A DNA stretch of 49,046 bases from Lachnospiraceae bacterium UBA7160 (GTDB taxonomy: Bacteria; Bacillota; Clostridia; Lachnospirales; Lachnospiraceae): the NCBI GenBank assembly GCA_002491565.1, contig DKWE01000075.1, positions 1 to 49,046 of the forward strand, given 5' to 3'. A program made the translations under genes and the position numbers. The notes beneath the pieces were generated by a model, which ran no database searches, had not been told where the DNA came from, and saw only the letters and a program-made list of their open reading frames with translations. This document shows, in pieces, positions 42,785 through 49,046 of this stretch (within the stretch, counting starts at the first letter, position 1; the number at the start of each line of letters is the position of its first letter).

Positions 42785-42934
42785 ATGAGAGTATTTCAGA
42801 GCAACAGAACAACAAACATGACAAAAAGGATTACGGAGGATTTTAACATTGGATTTAAGAAAATATGGCTTTATGCCGGAGATGATGCCGGAGGATGCAC
42901 AGGGTATCCCGGCGAGGATTACTGCTGTTCATAA
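42785..42934 (+). CDS. Small upstream ORF overlapping the GTPase start
   Basis: ATG at 42785 follows AGAAAGGAGATG, a strong site. The 49-residue frame starts MRVFQSNRTTNMTKRITEDF and ends in CCS. It overlaps the first 28 codons of the GTPase gene in another frame. Its first 20 codons cover the ribosome binding site (GGAGG, 42834-42838) of the GTPase, so its translation could expose or block that site. It may be a regulatory uORF or an outdated N-terminus separated by a frameshift. Confidence 0.4.
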   Translation: MRVFQSNRTTNMTKRITEDFNIGFKKIWLYAGDDAGGCTGYPGEDYCCS

Positions 42935-43901
42935 AGAGCGCTATGCGCTGGTCTGCGAGTATGGGGTAACATACGGAAGGCTCAAAACAAAAGAATATTA
43001 TGGAGGCTGTGAAGAGTTTCCGACAGTCGGGGATTTTGTTTTGATCAACTATATTCCCAATGGGGACAGTCGGATTATTAGAACATTGCCACGGAACTCT
43101 TTCTTTTCCCGCAGGGATCCGGCGCCGAGGGAGATGGAGCAGGCGGTTGCATCGAATTTTGACTATGTATTTATCATGCAGTCATTGAACCATGATTTCA
43201 ACGCAAAGCGTCTGGAACGGTATCTGACTTTGGCATGGCAGTCGGGGGCCGCCCCGGTTATCGTATTGACAAAAGCAGATCTCGTGGACGAGTATGACTC
43301 ATATATCCGAATTGCAGAAGGTTATGCAGTGGGCGTGCCCGTGTATGCAGTAAGCGCCAAAACCGGAGCAGGTCTTGACGCACTGTCCGCTTACCTGATG
43401 CCAGGGAAAACCATTGTATTTCTCGGTTCATCCGGAGTGGGAAAATCGAGCCTTGTAAATGCACTTGCAGATGAAGAGATCATGACGGTGAATGGAATCC
43501 GTGAGGATGACAGCAAAGGGCGCCACACCACAACGCACCGGCAGCTGATTATGCTGAAAAACGGCGCGATGCTCATCGATACGCCTGGTATGCGTGAACT
43601 AGGTATGTGGGATGTTTCCAGCGGACTTGGCGAAGCATTTACCGATGTCGAACAATATTTAGGAAAATGCAGGTTCAGCGATTGCAAACATCAGACGGAA
43701 CCGGGTTGTGCGATCAAGGAGGCAATTGCGAACGGCGAATTGTCCCGCAAGCGCTGGGAGAGCTATTTAAGCCTGAAAGCTGAAGCAAAATATTCGGACA
43801 ACAAAACCGATTTCCTGCGGCAGAAGCAGCAGAGGAATAAGAATATCGCGAAGTTCAACAGAAAAAAGAAATCAGAAAGAAAAAAATACGGAGAGGTCTG
43901 A
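42849..43901 (+). CDS. rsgA: Ribosome small-subunit-dependent GTPase A (RsgA-type)
   Basis: The 350-residue GTPase acts in late 30S subunit assembly. It has an N-terminal OB fold (IPARITAVHKERYALVCEYG). The circularly permuted GTPase order has G4 (VLTKADLV) before G1 (GSSGVGKSSL), then a G2 region (KGRHTTTHRQL) and G3 (DTPGMRE). A zinc finger (CRFSDCKHQTEPGC) and a Lys-rich tail complete the protein. All key residues are present. The start is TTG at 42849 behind GGAGG with 10-base spacing. It stands alone behind a complex leader, not in the usual stp-prkC-rsgA-rpe cluster, so it may be an additional, inducible paralogue. Confidence 0.9.
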   Translation: MDLRKYGFMPEMMPEDAQGIPARITAVHKERYALVCEYGVTYGRLKTKEYYGGCEEFPTVGDFVLINYIPNGDSRIIRTLPRNSFFSRRDPAPREMEQAVASNFDYVFIMQSLNHDFNAKRLERYLTLAWQSGAAPVIVLTKADLVDEYDSYIRIAEGYAVGVPVYAVSAKTGAGLDALSAYLMPGKTIVFLGSSGVGKSSLVNALADEEIMTVNGIREDDSKGRHTTTHRQLIMLKNGAMLIDTPGMRELGMWDVSSGLGEAFTDVEQYLGKCRFSDCKHQTEPGCAIKEAIANGELSRKRWESYLSLKAEAKYSDNKTDFLRQKQQRNKNIAKFNRKKKSERKKYGEV

Positions 43902-44010
43902 TCGCTATAGCAAAGAAAACAGGTATGTATCGGTTCTGGGCTTGTAAACATAAGTATCCTAAATATACTGCATCCTCGTGAAACAACCCAGAGTTGAACA
44001 GAATATTAGG

Positions 44011-44039
44011 TTGTTGCATACTGGAATTTGTGATAAACT
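44011..44039 (+). promoter_or_regulatory. Possible promoter of the DUF4869 unit, TAAACT type
   Basis: TTGTTG at 44011-44016 and TAAACT at 44034-44039 are spaced by 17 bases. The transcript would have a leader of about 160 bases before the DUF4869 gene. Confidence 0.35.
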
Positions 44040-44177
44040 GCTCATGAGAAGGTTATTCATACCGAAATCGCCTGGCAGCCGGAAAGGGCTGAGAATGATC
44101 GCAACCTTATTATCAGGCTGCAAAAGCCACTGCTGGCACAGACGGATGAAGATACGATTGTGAATGTGGAGGTTTGA
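44037..44177 (+). pseudogene. Possible C-terminal gene remnant
   Basis: An open frame without a start reads TAHEKVIHTEIAWQPERAEN, then DRNLIIRLQKPLLAQTDEDT, and ends at TGA 44175-44177. Its composition is protein-like and it lies between the GTPase and the DUF4869 gene. It may be the tail of a lost gene of this accessory island or chance; no family was recognised. Confidence 0.25.
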
Positions 44178-44206
44178 ATTGGCGTTTCCAGAAGGAGGGC
44201 AGCAGA

Positions 44207-44656
44207 ATGCTGAAGATTATATTTGGAGAGGCTTCCGGGGGAGTTTATCATCCACCCACCTATTTTGACAACCGATACGAGGACGAGTGGATCACGGATC
44301 CGTTGTCCGTCAAAATGATAAAGGAGATTGATCATTCTGATGTGATCAGTGTTCACTTGATTCAAAGCCCGGTACTCGGGGCCATTCCTGTCAGGGATAT
44401 TTCCGGCGGTGTAAAAACTTTGATTCTGATGGCATTTGACAAGAGTGGAAAAATATTCAATGCGTCTGTTTGTGGTGACAACTGCGCCAGGTGGATTGCA
44501 GAGCTGGGCAGGCAGAAGGATTTGACCATCAATCTCCACCATGTGATGGACTTTAGCGAGGTCGCGGAATTTGAAGCCCTGATTGTGAATACCGGCAAGA
44601 CAGTTCATAGCTATGAAGAGTATCTGAACGAAGCTCTGACCATAAAGGAGCGTTGA
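44207..44656 (+). CDS. DUF4869 protein
   Basis: The 149-residue soluble protein matches my memory of DUF4869: MLKIIFGEASGGVYHPPTYF, then YEDEWITDPLSVKMIKEID, IQSPVLGAIP and SGGVKTLILMAFDKSGKIFN, ASVCGDNCARWI and DLTINLHHVMDF. There is no signal peptide or membrane segment and no known catalytic motif. The ATG at 44207 follows AAGGAGG; an upstream TTG has none. The next gene starts 3 bases after its stop, and the two families recur together in gut Firmicutes as I recall. Its function is unknown. Confidence 0.82.
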   Translation: MLKIIFGEASGGVYHPPTYFDNRYEDEWITDPLSVKMIKEIDHSDVISVHLIQSPVLGAIPVRDISGGVKTLILMAFDKSGKIFNASVCGDNCARWIAELGRQKDLTINLHHVMDFSEVAEFEALIVNTGKTVHSYEEYLNEALTIKER

Positions 44657-44659
44657 TAT

Positions 44660-45661
44660 ATGAAGGGAAAATATCATATTGTTGTGCAAAATAACAGGCT
44701 TCGTTATGAGCTGACTGTGCGCAGGAATATCACGATTATTCGTGGAGACAGTGCCACTGGGAAAACTACATTGATCAACCTGATTGAGCAGGCGTCTGCA
44801 CTGGGTGAAAATTCCGGTGTTGATGTGGTTTGTGAACGACCATGCCGCATTTTGAGTGGAAATGACTGGAATTTGATTTTGCCTTATCTGCATGGGCAGA
44901 TCATTTTTCTCGATGAAGAAAATCAGTTCATCAAGTCTCAGGAGTTTGCAGCGGCAGTAAAAGCTTCGGACAATTACTTTGTGCTTGTTACACGGGAGGA
45001 TCTGCCCAATCTGCCCTATTCCGTGGAGGAAATTTACGGCATCCATACATCAGGCAAATATCACGATTTGCGTCGTACCTACAACGAGATGTACCGGATA
45101 TACAGTCCGGATCTATTTACCGGAAAGGTGAAGCCAGACACGATTGTGGTTGAAGATTCCAATTCCGGCTATGAGTTTTTCCGTGCGGTATGTTTGGAGC
45201 ATAACATCAATTGCCTGAGCGCCAAAGGAAAATCAAACCTGAAACAGGCGGTTCCATCGAGCGGAGAACAGATTTTGGTAGTGGCGGACGGTGCAGCAAT
45301 CGGCTCTGAAATGAATGAGCTTTATCAGATGATGAAAACAAATGTACGTATGAAATGCTATCTGCCAGAGTCTTTTGAATGGTTAATTTTGAAATCCGGT
45401 CAGATTGACGGTAAGGTTGTCCAGAATATTTTGGAGCAGCCGGAAGATTACATTGATAGCCAGAAGTATTTTAGCTGGGAACGTTTTTTCACTGCGATTC
45501 TGATGGAGAATACACAAAATTCCTATCTTAAATATAGCAAGAGCAAGCTGAATGAAGCCTACTTGCAGGGAAAAATGAAGCAGGCTGTATTGGATGTGAT
45601 GGAAGGAATCTGCTGGGGAAAAGAGGAGGAAAAAGATAGAACTTTGCTTAAAGGTTTATGA
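44660..45661 (+). CDS. P-loop ATPase partner of DUF4869
   Basis: The 333-residue protein has a Walker A GDSATGKT at residues 29-36 in an ABC/AAA-like context (YELTVRRNITIIRGDSATGK). A Walker B-like IIFLDEEN (81-88) and VLVTREDLP (108-116) follow. No LSGGQ signature or coiled coil is seen. The second half has TIVVEDSNSGYEFF (161-174) and QILVVADGAAIGSEM (204-218), which recall the order of elements in a TOPRIM fold, although the D-x-D is incomplete. That would suggest an OLD-like two-domain protein but is only a pattern reading. It is coupled to the DUF4869 gene with a 3-base gap. Function unknown. Confidence 0.75.
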   Translation: MKGKYHIVVQNNRLRYELTVRRNITIIRGDSATGKTTLINLIEQASALGENSGVDVVCERPCRILSGNDWNLILPYLHGQIIFLDEENQFIKSQEFAAAVKASDNYFVLVTREDLPNLPYSVEEIYGIHTSGKYHDLRRTYNEMYRIYSPDLFTGKVKPDTIVVEDSNSGYEFFRAVCLEHNINCLSAKGKSNLKQAVPSSGEQILVVADGAAIGSEMNELYQMMKTNVRMKCYLPESFEWLILKSGQIDGKVVQNILEQPEDYIDSQKYFSWERFFTAILMENTQNSYLKYSKSKLNEAYLQGKMKQAVLDVMEGICWGKEEEKDRTLLKGL

Positions 45662-45873
45662 AAAGGTCGTCAGGAAACATGACATACAGGTGACGTGTTT
45701 TGTCTGGTAATATAGCTTATCGGAAGCTGCGAAGCAGACTTCGATTAAGGCGCAGAATGCGCTGCGAGTCTGAATACAGGGTTCCCAAAGCGGTTCCTGT
45801 AATATAGTCTGTGTGAGAAGCCTCTGAACAGAACAGATGCAGGGAAAAAGGACGAGAAGGAGGAACACAGTAC

Positions 45874-46527
45874 ATGAAATATGACTGGATGGATGAGTAC
45901 CTGATGAAAAAGCCGGGTGTCACCAAAGACCTGAAAAAGGAGTGGAATTGGATTCGCTATATGATTGGGGGCAAGATGTTTGCCGCGATCCTGCTGAACC
46001 AGGAGGATGTACCATATTACATCAATCTGAAGCTGGAACCGGGTGAGGGAGAGTTTCTCAGGCAGCAGTATGAGGACATTATTCCCGGCTATTATTCGAA
46101 CAAGCAGCACTGGAATTCTATAAAGCCGGACGGTGCGGTGCCGGACTGGCTGTTGAAGGACATGCTGGATAAGTCGTATGCGCTGGTCCTTGGCGGCCTC
46201 AGCAAAAAGAAGCAGCAGGAACTCCTGTTGACCACATATTGCGGCCTGGATTGTATCACCTGCGGATGGAGGGAACCCTGCCATTGCAGCGGCTGTGTCG
46301 CGACGAAGGGGATGCCGTTTCATGCCACGGATGCGCCCTGCCCGGTGGCGGCCTGCGCGATGGGGAAGGGGCTTGATTTTTGCGGAGTCTGTGAGGAATT
46401 TCCGTGCGCGCTGCTGACTGCGTATTCCTGCGACAAAGAGCATGGAGACAATCCGCCCGGCGCCCGCATCGAATCCTGCCGCATGCGAAAAGCGCTGCTG
46501 GAAACGAAGAAGAAGGGGAGGAACTGA
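45874..46527 (+). CDS. YjbR/MmcQ-like domain fused to DUF3795 cysteine-rich domain
   Basis: The 217-residue protein has an N-terminal YjbR/MmcQ-like domain (residues 1-115: GGKMFAAILLNQEDVPYYIN; NKQHWNSIKPDGAVPDWLLK). The C-terminal DUF3795 domain follows from about 125 (YCGLDCITCGWREPCHCSGC; CPVAACAMGKGLDFCGVCEEFPC). DUF3795 is a probable metal-binding domain of unknown role. Both domains usually occur as separate proteins. AAGGAGG lies before the ATG. The gene is one base from the next one, so the two are co-transcribed. Confidence 0.8.
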   Translation: MKYDWMDEYLMKKPGVTKDLKKEWNWIRYMIGGKMFAAILLNQEDVPYYINLKLEPGEGEFLRQQYEDIIPGYYSNKQHWNSIKPDGAVPDWLLKDMLDKSYALVLGGLSKKKQQELLLTTYCGLDCITCGWREPCHCSGCVATKGMPFHATDAPCPVAACAMGKGLDFCGVCEEFPCALLTAYSCDKEHGDNPPGARIESCRMRKALLETKKKGRN

Positions 46528-46528
46528 T

Positions 46529-47188
46529 ATGGCCTTTGACTATAAAAAGGAATACAAAGAATTCTATATGCCTAAAAATAAGCCAGAGATTGTGGAAATC
46601 CCGGAGATGAACTTTATCGCAGTGCGGGGCAGCGGGGATCCGAATGTGGAGGGCGGCGCCTATAAGGAGGCGATCGGACTTCTCTATGGGATTGCATTTA
46701 CGATCAAGATGAGCAAAAAGGGAACTCATCAGATCGAAGGCTATTTTGATTATGTGGTGCCTCCGCTGGAAGGATTCTGGTGGCAGGAAGGAATAGCCGG
46801 AATCGATTATGAAAGGAAGGAAGCATTTCGCTGGATTTCCGTCATCCGGCTACCGGATTTTGTGACGGAGGAGGATTTCCGGTGGGCAGTGCAGGAGGCG
46901 GAGAGAAAGAAACAGCAGGACTTTTCAAAGGTGGAGTTTCTGACGCTTCGGGAGGGCCTGTGCGTCCAGTGTATGCACATCGGTGCATTTGATGACGAGC
47001 CGGCTACGGTGGCTTTGATGGATCAGTATCTGCAGGAAAACGGGTATGAAAATGATTTCTCAGAGGGCAGGCTGCATCATGAGATCTATCTGTCGGACGC
47101 CAGAAGAGTCGCACCGGAGAGATGGAAGACCGTGATCCGGCATCCGGTAAAACGAACCGGCAGTTGCGGTGATCCTCGGAAACCTTAG
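46529..47188 (+). CDS. GyrI-like small-molecule-binding protein
   Basis: The 219-residue protein resembles the stand-alone GyrI-like/AraC-effector domain. It starts MAFDYKKEYKEFYMPKNKPE, with PEMNFIAVRGSGDPN, FDYVVPPLEGFWW, QCMHIGAFDDEPATV and EIYLSDARRVAPERWKTVIR as family blocks. Such domains bind hydrophobic drugs or inhibit DNA gyrase. The ATG at 46529 follows AAGGGGAGG. The last residues (about GSCGDPRKP) and the stop codon are encoded by repeat R1, which may have replaced the native end. Confidence 0.85.
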   Translation: MAFDYKKEYKEFYMPKNKPEIVEIPEMNFIAVRGSGDPNVEGGAYKEAIGLLYGIAFTIKMSKKGTHQIEGYFDYVVPPLEGFWWQEGIAGIDYERKEAFRWISVIRLPDFVTEEDFRWAVQEAERKKQQDFSKVEFLTLREGLCVQCMHIGAFDDEPATVALMDQYLQENGYENDFSEGRLHHEIYLSDARRVAPERWKTVIRHPVKRTGSCGDPRKP

Positions 47189-47280
47189 ACTTGTAGACGA
47201 ACGATAAGAGCCTGCTTCCCTGGAGCCATACTTCTCATTCGGGATGCGTGAATAGTAAGTGCGCATAGAGCAGGCAGTGT
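47159..47280 (+). repeat. Intergenic repeat R1, copy 2
   Basis: It begins GGCAGTTGCGG inside the end of the GyrI-like gene and carries CCTTAGA and TGTAGACGAACGATAAGAGC in the same order as at 1-60. ACTTCTC and GAGCAGGCAG follow in the same order as copy 1. Similarity fades past 47276. Confidence 0.6.
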
Positions 47281-47286
47281 TTTCGA

Positions 47287-47315
47287 TTGCAGACACAGCT
47301 TTTTTCTGTTATAGT
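47287..47315 (+). promoter_or_regulatory. Promoter of the GNAT gene
   Basis: TTGCAG at 47287-47292 and TATAGT at 47310-47315 have a 17-base spacer. The leader to 47449 contains two similar units beginning TGTGTCTT and ending ATTCAAC (about 47334-47353 and 47372-47390). Confidence 0.55.
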
Positions 47316-47448
47316 GGTAGACAGAGAAAGGTTGTGTCTTTTCTATTCAACTGGTATTCGGGGAAGGAAAGACTGTGTCTTCTTTATTCAACGATAGATG
47401 AGCAATCATTGATAGTATTCAATTGATATCAGGAGAGGGGAAGATAGC

Positions 47449-47931
47449 GTGAAACCGGAGTTGCTATCCAGTAAATTTACTGTACGCAGGTTGAGGACAG
47501 AAGATATTGATCGGATCTATGAGTTAAGCAGCAGGAATACAATCTTTTACCAATATCATCCTCCATTCGTTACACGGGAAAGTATACAGGAAGATATGAG
47601 AGCGTTTCCGCCCGGAATGGAGGAAAAGGATAAATATTATATTGGTTTTTTTGAGAAGGAGCTCCTGGTGGCTGTTATGGACCTTATCCTTGGCTATCCG
47701 GCTGAGGAGATTGCGTACATTGGATTGTTTATGATGAATCTGAACTACCAGAAGAAGGGGATCGGTTCCTGGATTATTTCAGAGTGCGCGAACTGTTTGA
47801 AGGGCTTCGGATTTCAAAAGATACACCTTGGCGTGGATAAGGGCAATCCGCAAAGCAACGCCTTCTGGAAAAAGAATGGTTTTGTGGTAACAGGTGAGGG
47901 AGAATATATTAGAATGGAGCGGCACTTATAA
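47449..47931 (+). CDS. GNAT N-acetyltransferase
   Basis: The 160-residue acetyl-CoA-dependent acetyltransferase starts at GTG 47449 behind GGAGAGGGGAAG. Domain landmarks are FTVRRLRTEDIDRIYELSSR, VAVMDLILGYPAEEIAYIGL, the acetyl-CoA loop NYQKKGIGSWI (motif Q-x-x-G-x-G) and HLGVDKGNPQSNAFWKKNGF. The substrate is unknown. It has its own promoter upstream. The 270 bases after it hold no convincing gene. Confidence 0.87.
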   Translation: MKPELLSSKFTVRRLRTEDIDRIYELSSRNTIFYQYHPPFVTRESIQEDMRAFPPGMEEKDKYYIGFFEKELLVAVMDLILGYPAEEIAYIGLFMMNLNYQKKGIGSWIISECANCLKGFGFQKIHLGVDKGNPQSNAFWKKNGFVVTGEGEYIRMERHL

Positions 47932-48205
47932 ACCAAGTGTCGGAAAAGCACAGGAGGCTGTGAACAACTGCGTTGGAGGGGACAAGAAGGCAGTATATTG
48001 GTGCAAGGTTTCGGAGAGAGTATTAAGAACGGGGGAAATGCCGCGTGGCACAGTGCTGGAAAGGGCGATGGAGCTGTGCGCACAGAAATATGGAGAATGT
48101 GTATGGCCAAATGTACCGGAGGAATGCTGGAGGGTTGCTGTACAGGAAATGGCAGGCGCTTAATAGAAAAAGAGAGAAATTATTCAGGAATGGAAGGGAT
48201 TGAAT

Positions 48206-48484
48206 TTGAAAAAGGATACAGCTCAGTTAAGCAGCTATGGGGAGTATACTACATTTACTTTTTATGATAGAACGATTACCTTTTTCACGGGGAAGAATTT
48301 GGATAGATATACAAAAATAAAAGAATGGGATAAGGGATATATAGTTGTCATGTGTAAGACTAAGACACATCCGGCTGTGGAACAAGAGGATTATATTGAT
48401 TTAGTTCCAATCCTGGAAAATTTGTATATAGATCCTGAAACTTTTTTGAAGCCAATTAAGGAGGTAGAAATAATTTATGCTTGA
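48206..48484 (+). CDS. Small protein of AT-rich three-gene cassette (gene 1), unknown
   Basis: I choose TTG 48206 because GGAAGGG lies 7 bases upstream; TTG 48200 is an alternative. The 92-residue protein (KKDTAQLSSYGEYTTFTFYD; EWDKGYIVVMCKTK; EDYIDLVPILENLY) is acidic and soluble with alternating strand-like stretches. I do not recognise a motif. Its end overlaps the start of gene 2 by 8 bases. GC content here drops far below that of the housekeeping genes, suggesting recent transfer. Confidence 0.7.
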   Translation: MKKDTAQLSSYGEYTTFTFYDRTITFFTGKNLDRYTKIKEWDKGYIVVMCKTKTHPAVEQEDYIDLVPILENLYIDPETFLKPIKEVEIIYA

Positions 48485-48713
48485 TAAAGAATTAATTGCA
48501 GTTGTAGATGCGGCCAATATGATTGTACACGGATATGCATTTACTAGAAAAAATGGTAATATTTCAATTCTTAATTTAAATAAACCTTCTCGTGCAATGG
48601 TTATTGATCCGAATGGTAAAATGCTGGAATCTAGTATGGATCCAATAGAGCAGACGATTGTGTTGAAAATATGGGAGAAAGATGCAGAATTTATGGAGGA
48701 TGAGAATGCATAA
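48477..48713 (+). CDS. Small protein of AT-rich three-gene cassette (gene 2), unknown
   Basis: The 78-residue protein begins MLDKELIAVVDAANMIVHGY and contains NGNISILNLNKPSRAMVIDP. It is soluble with no recognised domain. AAGGAGG lies 10 bases before the ATG and inside gene 1. Its stop overlaps the ATG of gene 3 by 8 bases, so the three are translationally coupled and probably act together. Confidence 0.72.
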   Translation: MLDKELIAVVDAANMIVHGYAFTRKNGNISILNLNKPSRAMVIDPNGKMLESSMDPIEQTIVLKIWEKDAEFMEDENA

Positions 48714-49023
48714 ATATTTTCAAGATAAAATTGCGGGATACTATTTATATTATACGAAGCATTGTATTATTGAATGTATGCATGCGCATGCAAGTGATAG
48801 ACGGTTAACAGAGAGCGGGTCGGCAAAATTTTTTGTAAAGAGTGATGGAAGTACGGTCGTACAAAATAGAGGAACACTGACGGATATTCAGATAAGAAAA
48901 ATTCAGAAATATATTAAAACACATTATCTCGAGATGTATGAAATGTGGTCGGTGGATAGTGATACTGGATTTTATAGCGAACAATCAAAGACCCCGCTGC
49001 AAGCAACGGGGTATCAAGCTTGA
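48706..49023 (+). CDS. Small protein of AT-rich three-gene cassette (gene 3), unknown
   Basis: The ATG at 48706 follows GGAGG at 8-base spacing. The 105-residue protein (MHKYFQDKIAGYYLYYTKHC; IECMHAHASDRR; KFFVKSDGSTVV; LTDIQIRKIQKYIKTHYLEM) is basic and Tyr/His-rich, unlike the acidic gene 1 and 2 products. The last 12 codons run into the repeat at 48992-49042, so the native C-terminus may be shorter. The function is unknown; a small nucleic-acid-binding partner is one possibility. Confidence 0.7.
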   Translation: MHKYFQDKIAGYYLYYTKHCIIECMHAHASDRRLTESGSAKFFVKSDGSTVVQNRGTLTDIQIRKIQKYIKTHYLEMYEMWSVDSDTGFYSEQSKTPLQATGYQA

Positions 49024-49042
49024 GCGCTGCAGAGCAGCGGGG
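48992..49042 (+). repeat. CCCCGCTGC inverted-repeat element at right edge
   Basis: CCCCGCTGC at 48992-49000 can pair perfectly with GCAGCGGGG at 49034-49042. Its first five bases can also pair with the closer CGGGG at 49007-49011, and the far arm can pair with CGCTGC at 49025-49030. The element is cut by the window end, so its full extent is not known. It could be a terminator, a recombination site or a multicopy repeat. Confidence 0.5.
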
Positions 49043-49046
49043 TATT

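Noticed and set aside
44057..45046. A 329-codon open frame on the minus strand across the DUF4869 and ATPase genes
   Set aside because: The plus-strand genes have strong ribosome binding sites and recognised motifs; the minus-strand frame has neither and spans both genes and the gap.
47894..48163. Possible small gene overlapping the end of the second GNAT gene and the gap after it
   Set aside because: There is no ribosome binding site at a usable distance, composition is ambiguous, and another frame is open over the same stretch. It may be a decayed fragment but cannot be supported.

Overview
The window reads like the chromosome of an anaerobic, low-to-mid-GC Gram-positive of the Clostridia, most likely a gut Lachnospiraceae (Blautia/Ruminococcus/Roseburia-like). 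The grounds are strong AGGAGG ribosome binding sites with some TTG/GTG starts, dnaE next to pfkA, a Bce-type two-component/ABC module, corrinoid methyltransferase genes with a PucR-type regulator, and families common in that group (PF06541 membrane proteins, a DUF4869 pair, viroplasmin-RNase H). The genus assignment is inference. No rRNA, tRNA, intact insertion sequence, phage or CRISPR array was seen.

Layout. 1-840: a repeat copy and a small membrane protein. 840-1427: a gene-free leader with two good promoters and large palindromes. 1428-8685: a complete oligopeptide/dipeptide ABC operon (binding protein, two permeases, two ATPases), with a terminator at 8787. 8926-9237: a small membrane protein. 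9451-10758 (minus): an AlbA_2/Schlafen-like regulator, divergent from an orphan PstS-like secreted binding protein and a large secreted protein of unknown role. 14198-20245: a GNAT acetyltransferase, then a Bce-type response regulator, sensor kinase, ATPase and permease for antimicrobial-peptide sensing and resistance. A likely response-regulator operator lies before the ATPase, and a pseudogene fragment sits between the two halves.

20730-26675: a corrinoid one-carbon cluster: a UroD-fold methyltransferase, a methyltetrahydrofolate methyltransferase, two paralogous corrinoid proteins, a DUF2284 metal-binding protein and a PucR/CdaR-type regulator. Together these could move a methyl group from an unidentified methylated substrate through the corrinoid to tetrahydrofolate. 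27037-30492: a PF06541 membrane protein, an acyltransferase and RNase HI. 30559-37782: housekeeping genes (dnaE, pfkA, a SpoU rRNA methyltransferase, a uracil/xanthine permease). 37952-40936: the molybdate transporter modABC. 41072-42124: an XRE regulator.

The last 7 kb is accessory in character. An RsgA-type ribosomal GTPase sits behind an elaborate leader with a tiny ORF, several terminator hairpins and an overlapping upstream ORF. Then come a DUF4869 plus P-loop ATPase pair of unknown function, a YjbR-DUF3795 fusion with a GyrI-like protein, a second GNAT, and a very AT-rich cassette of three overlapping small genes of unknown function at the right edge. The best candidates for undescribed biology are the RsgA leader, the DUF4869/ATPase pair, the three-gene cassette, and the repeat families and recurrent TAAACT-type promoters scattered through the window.
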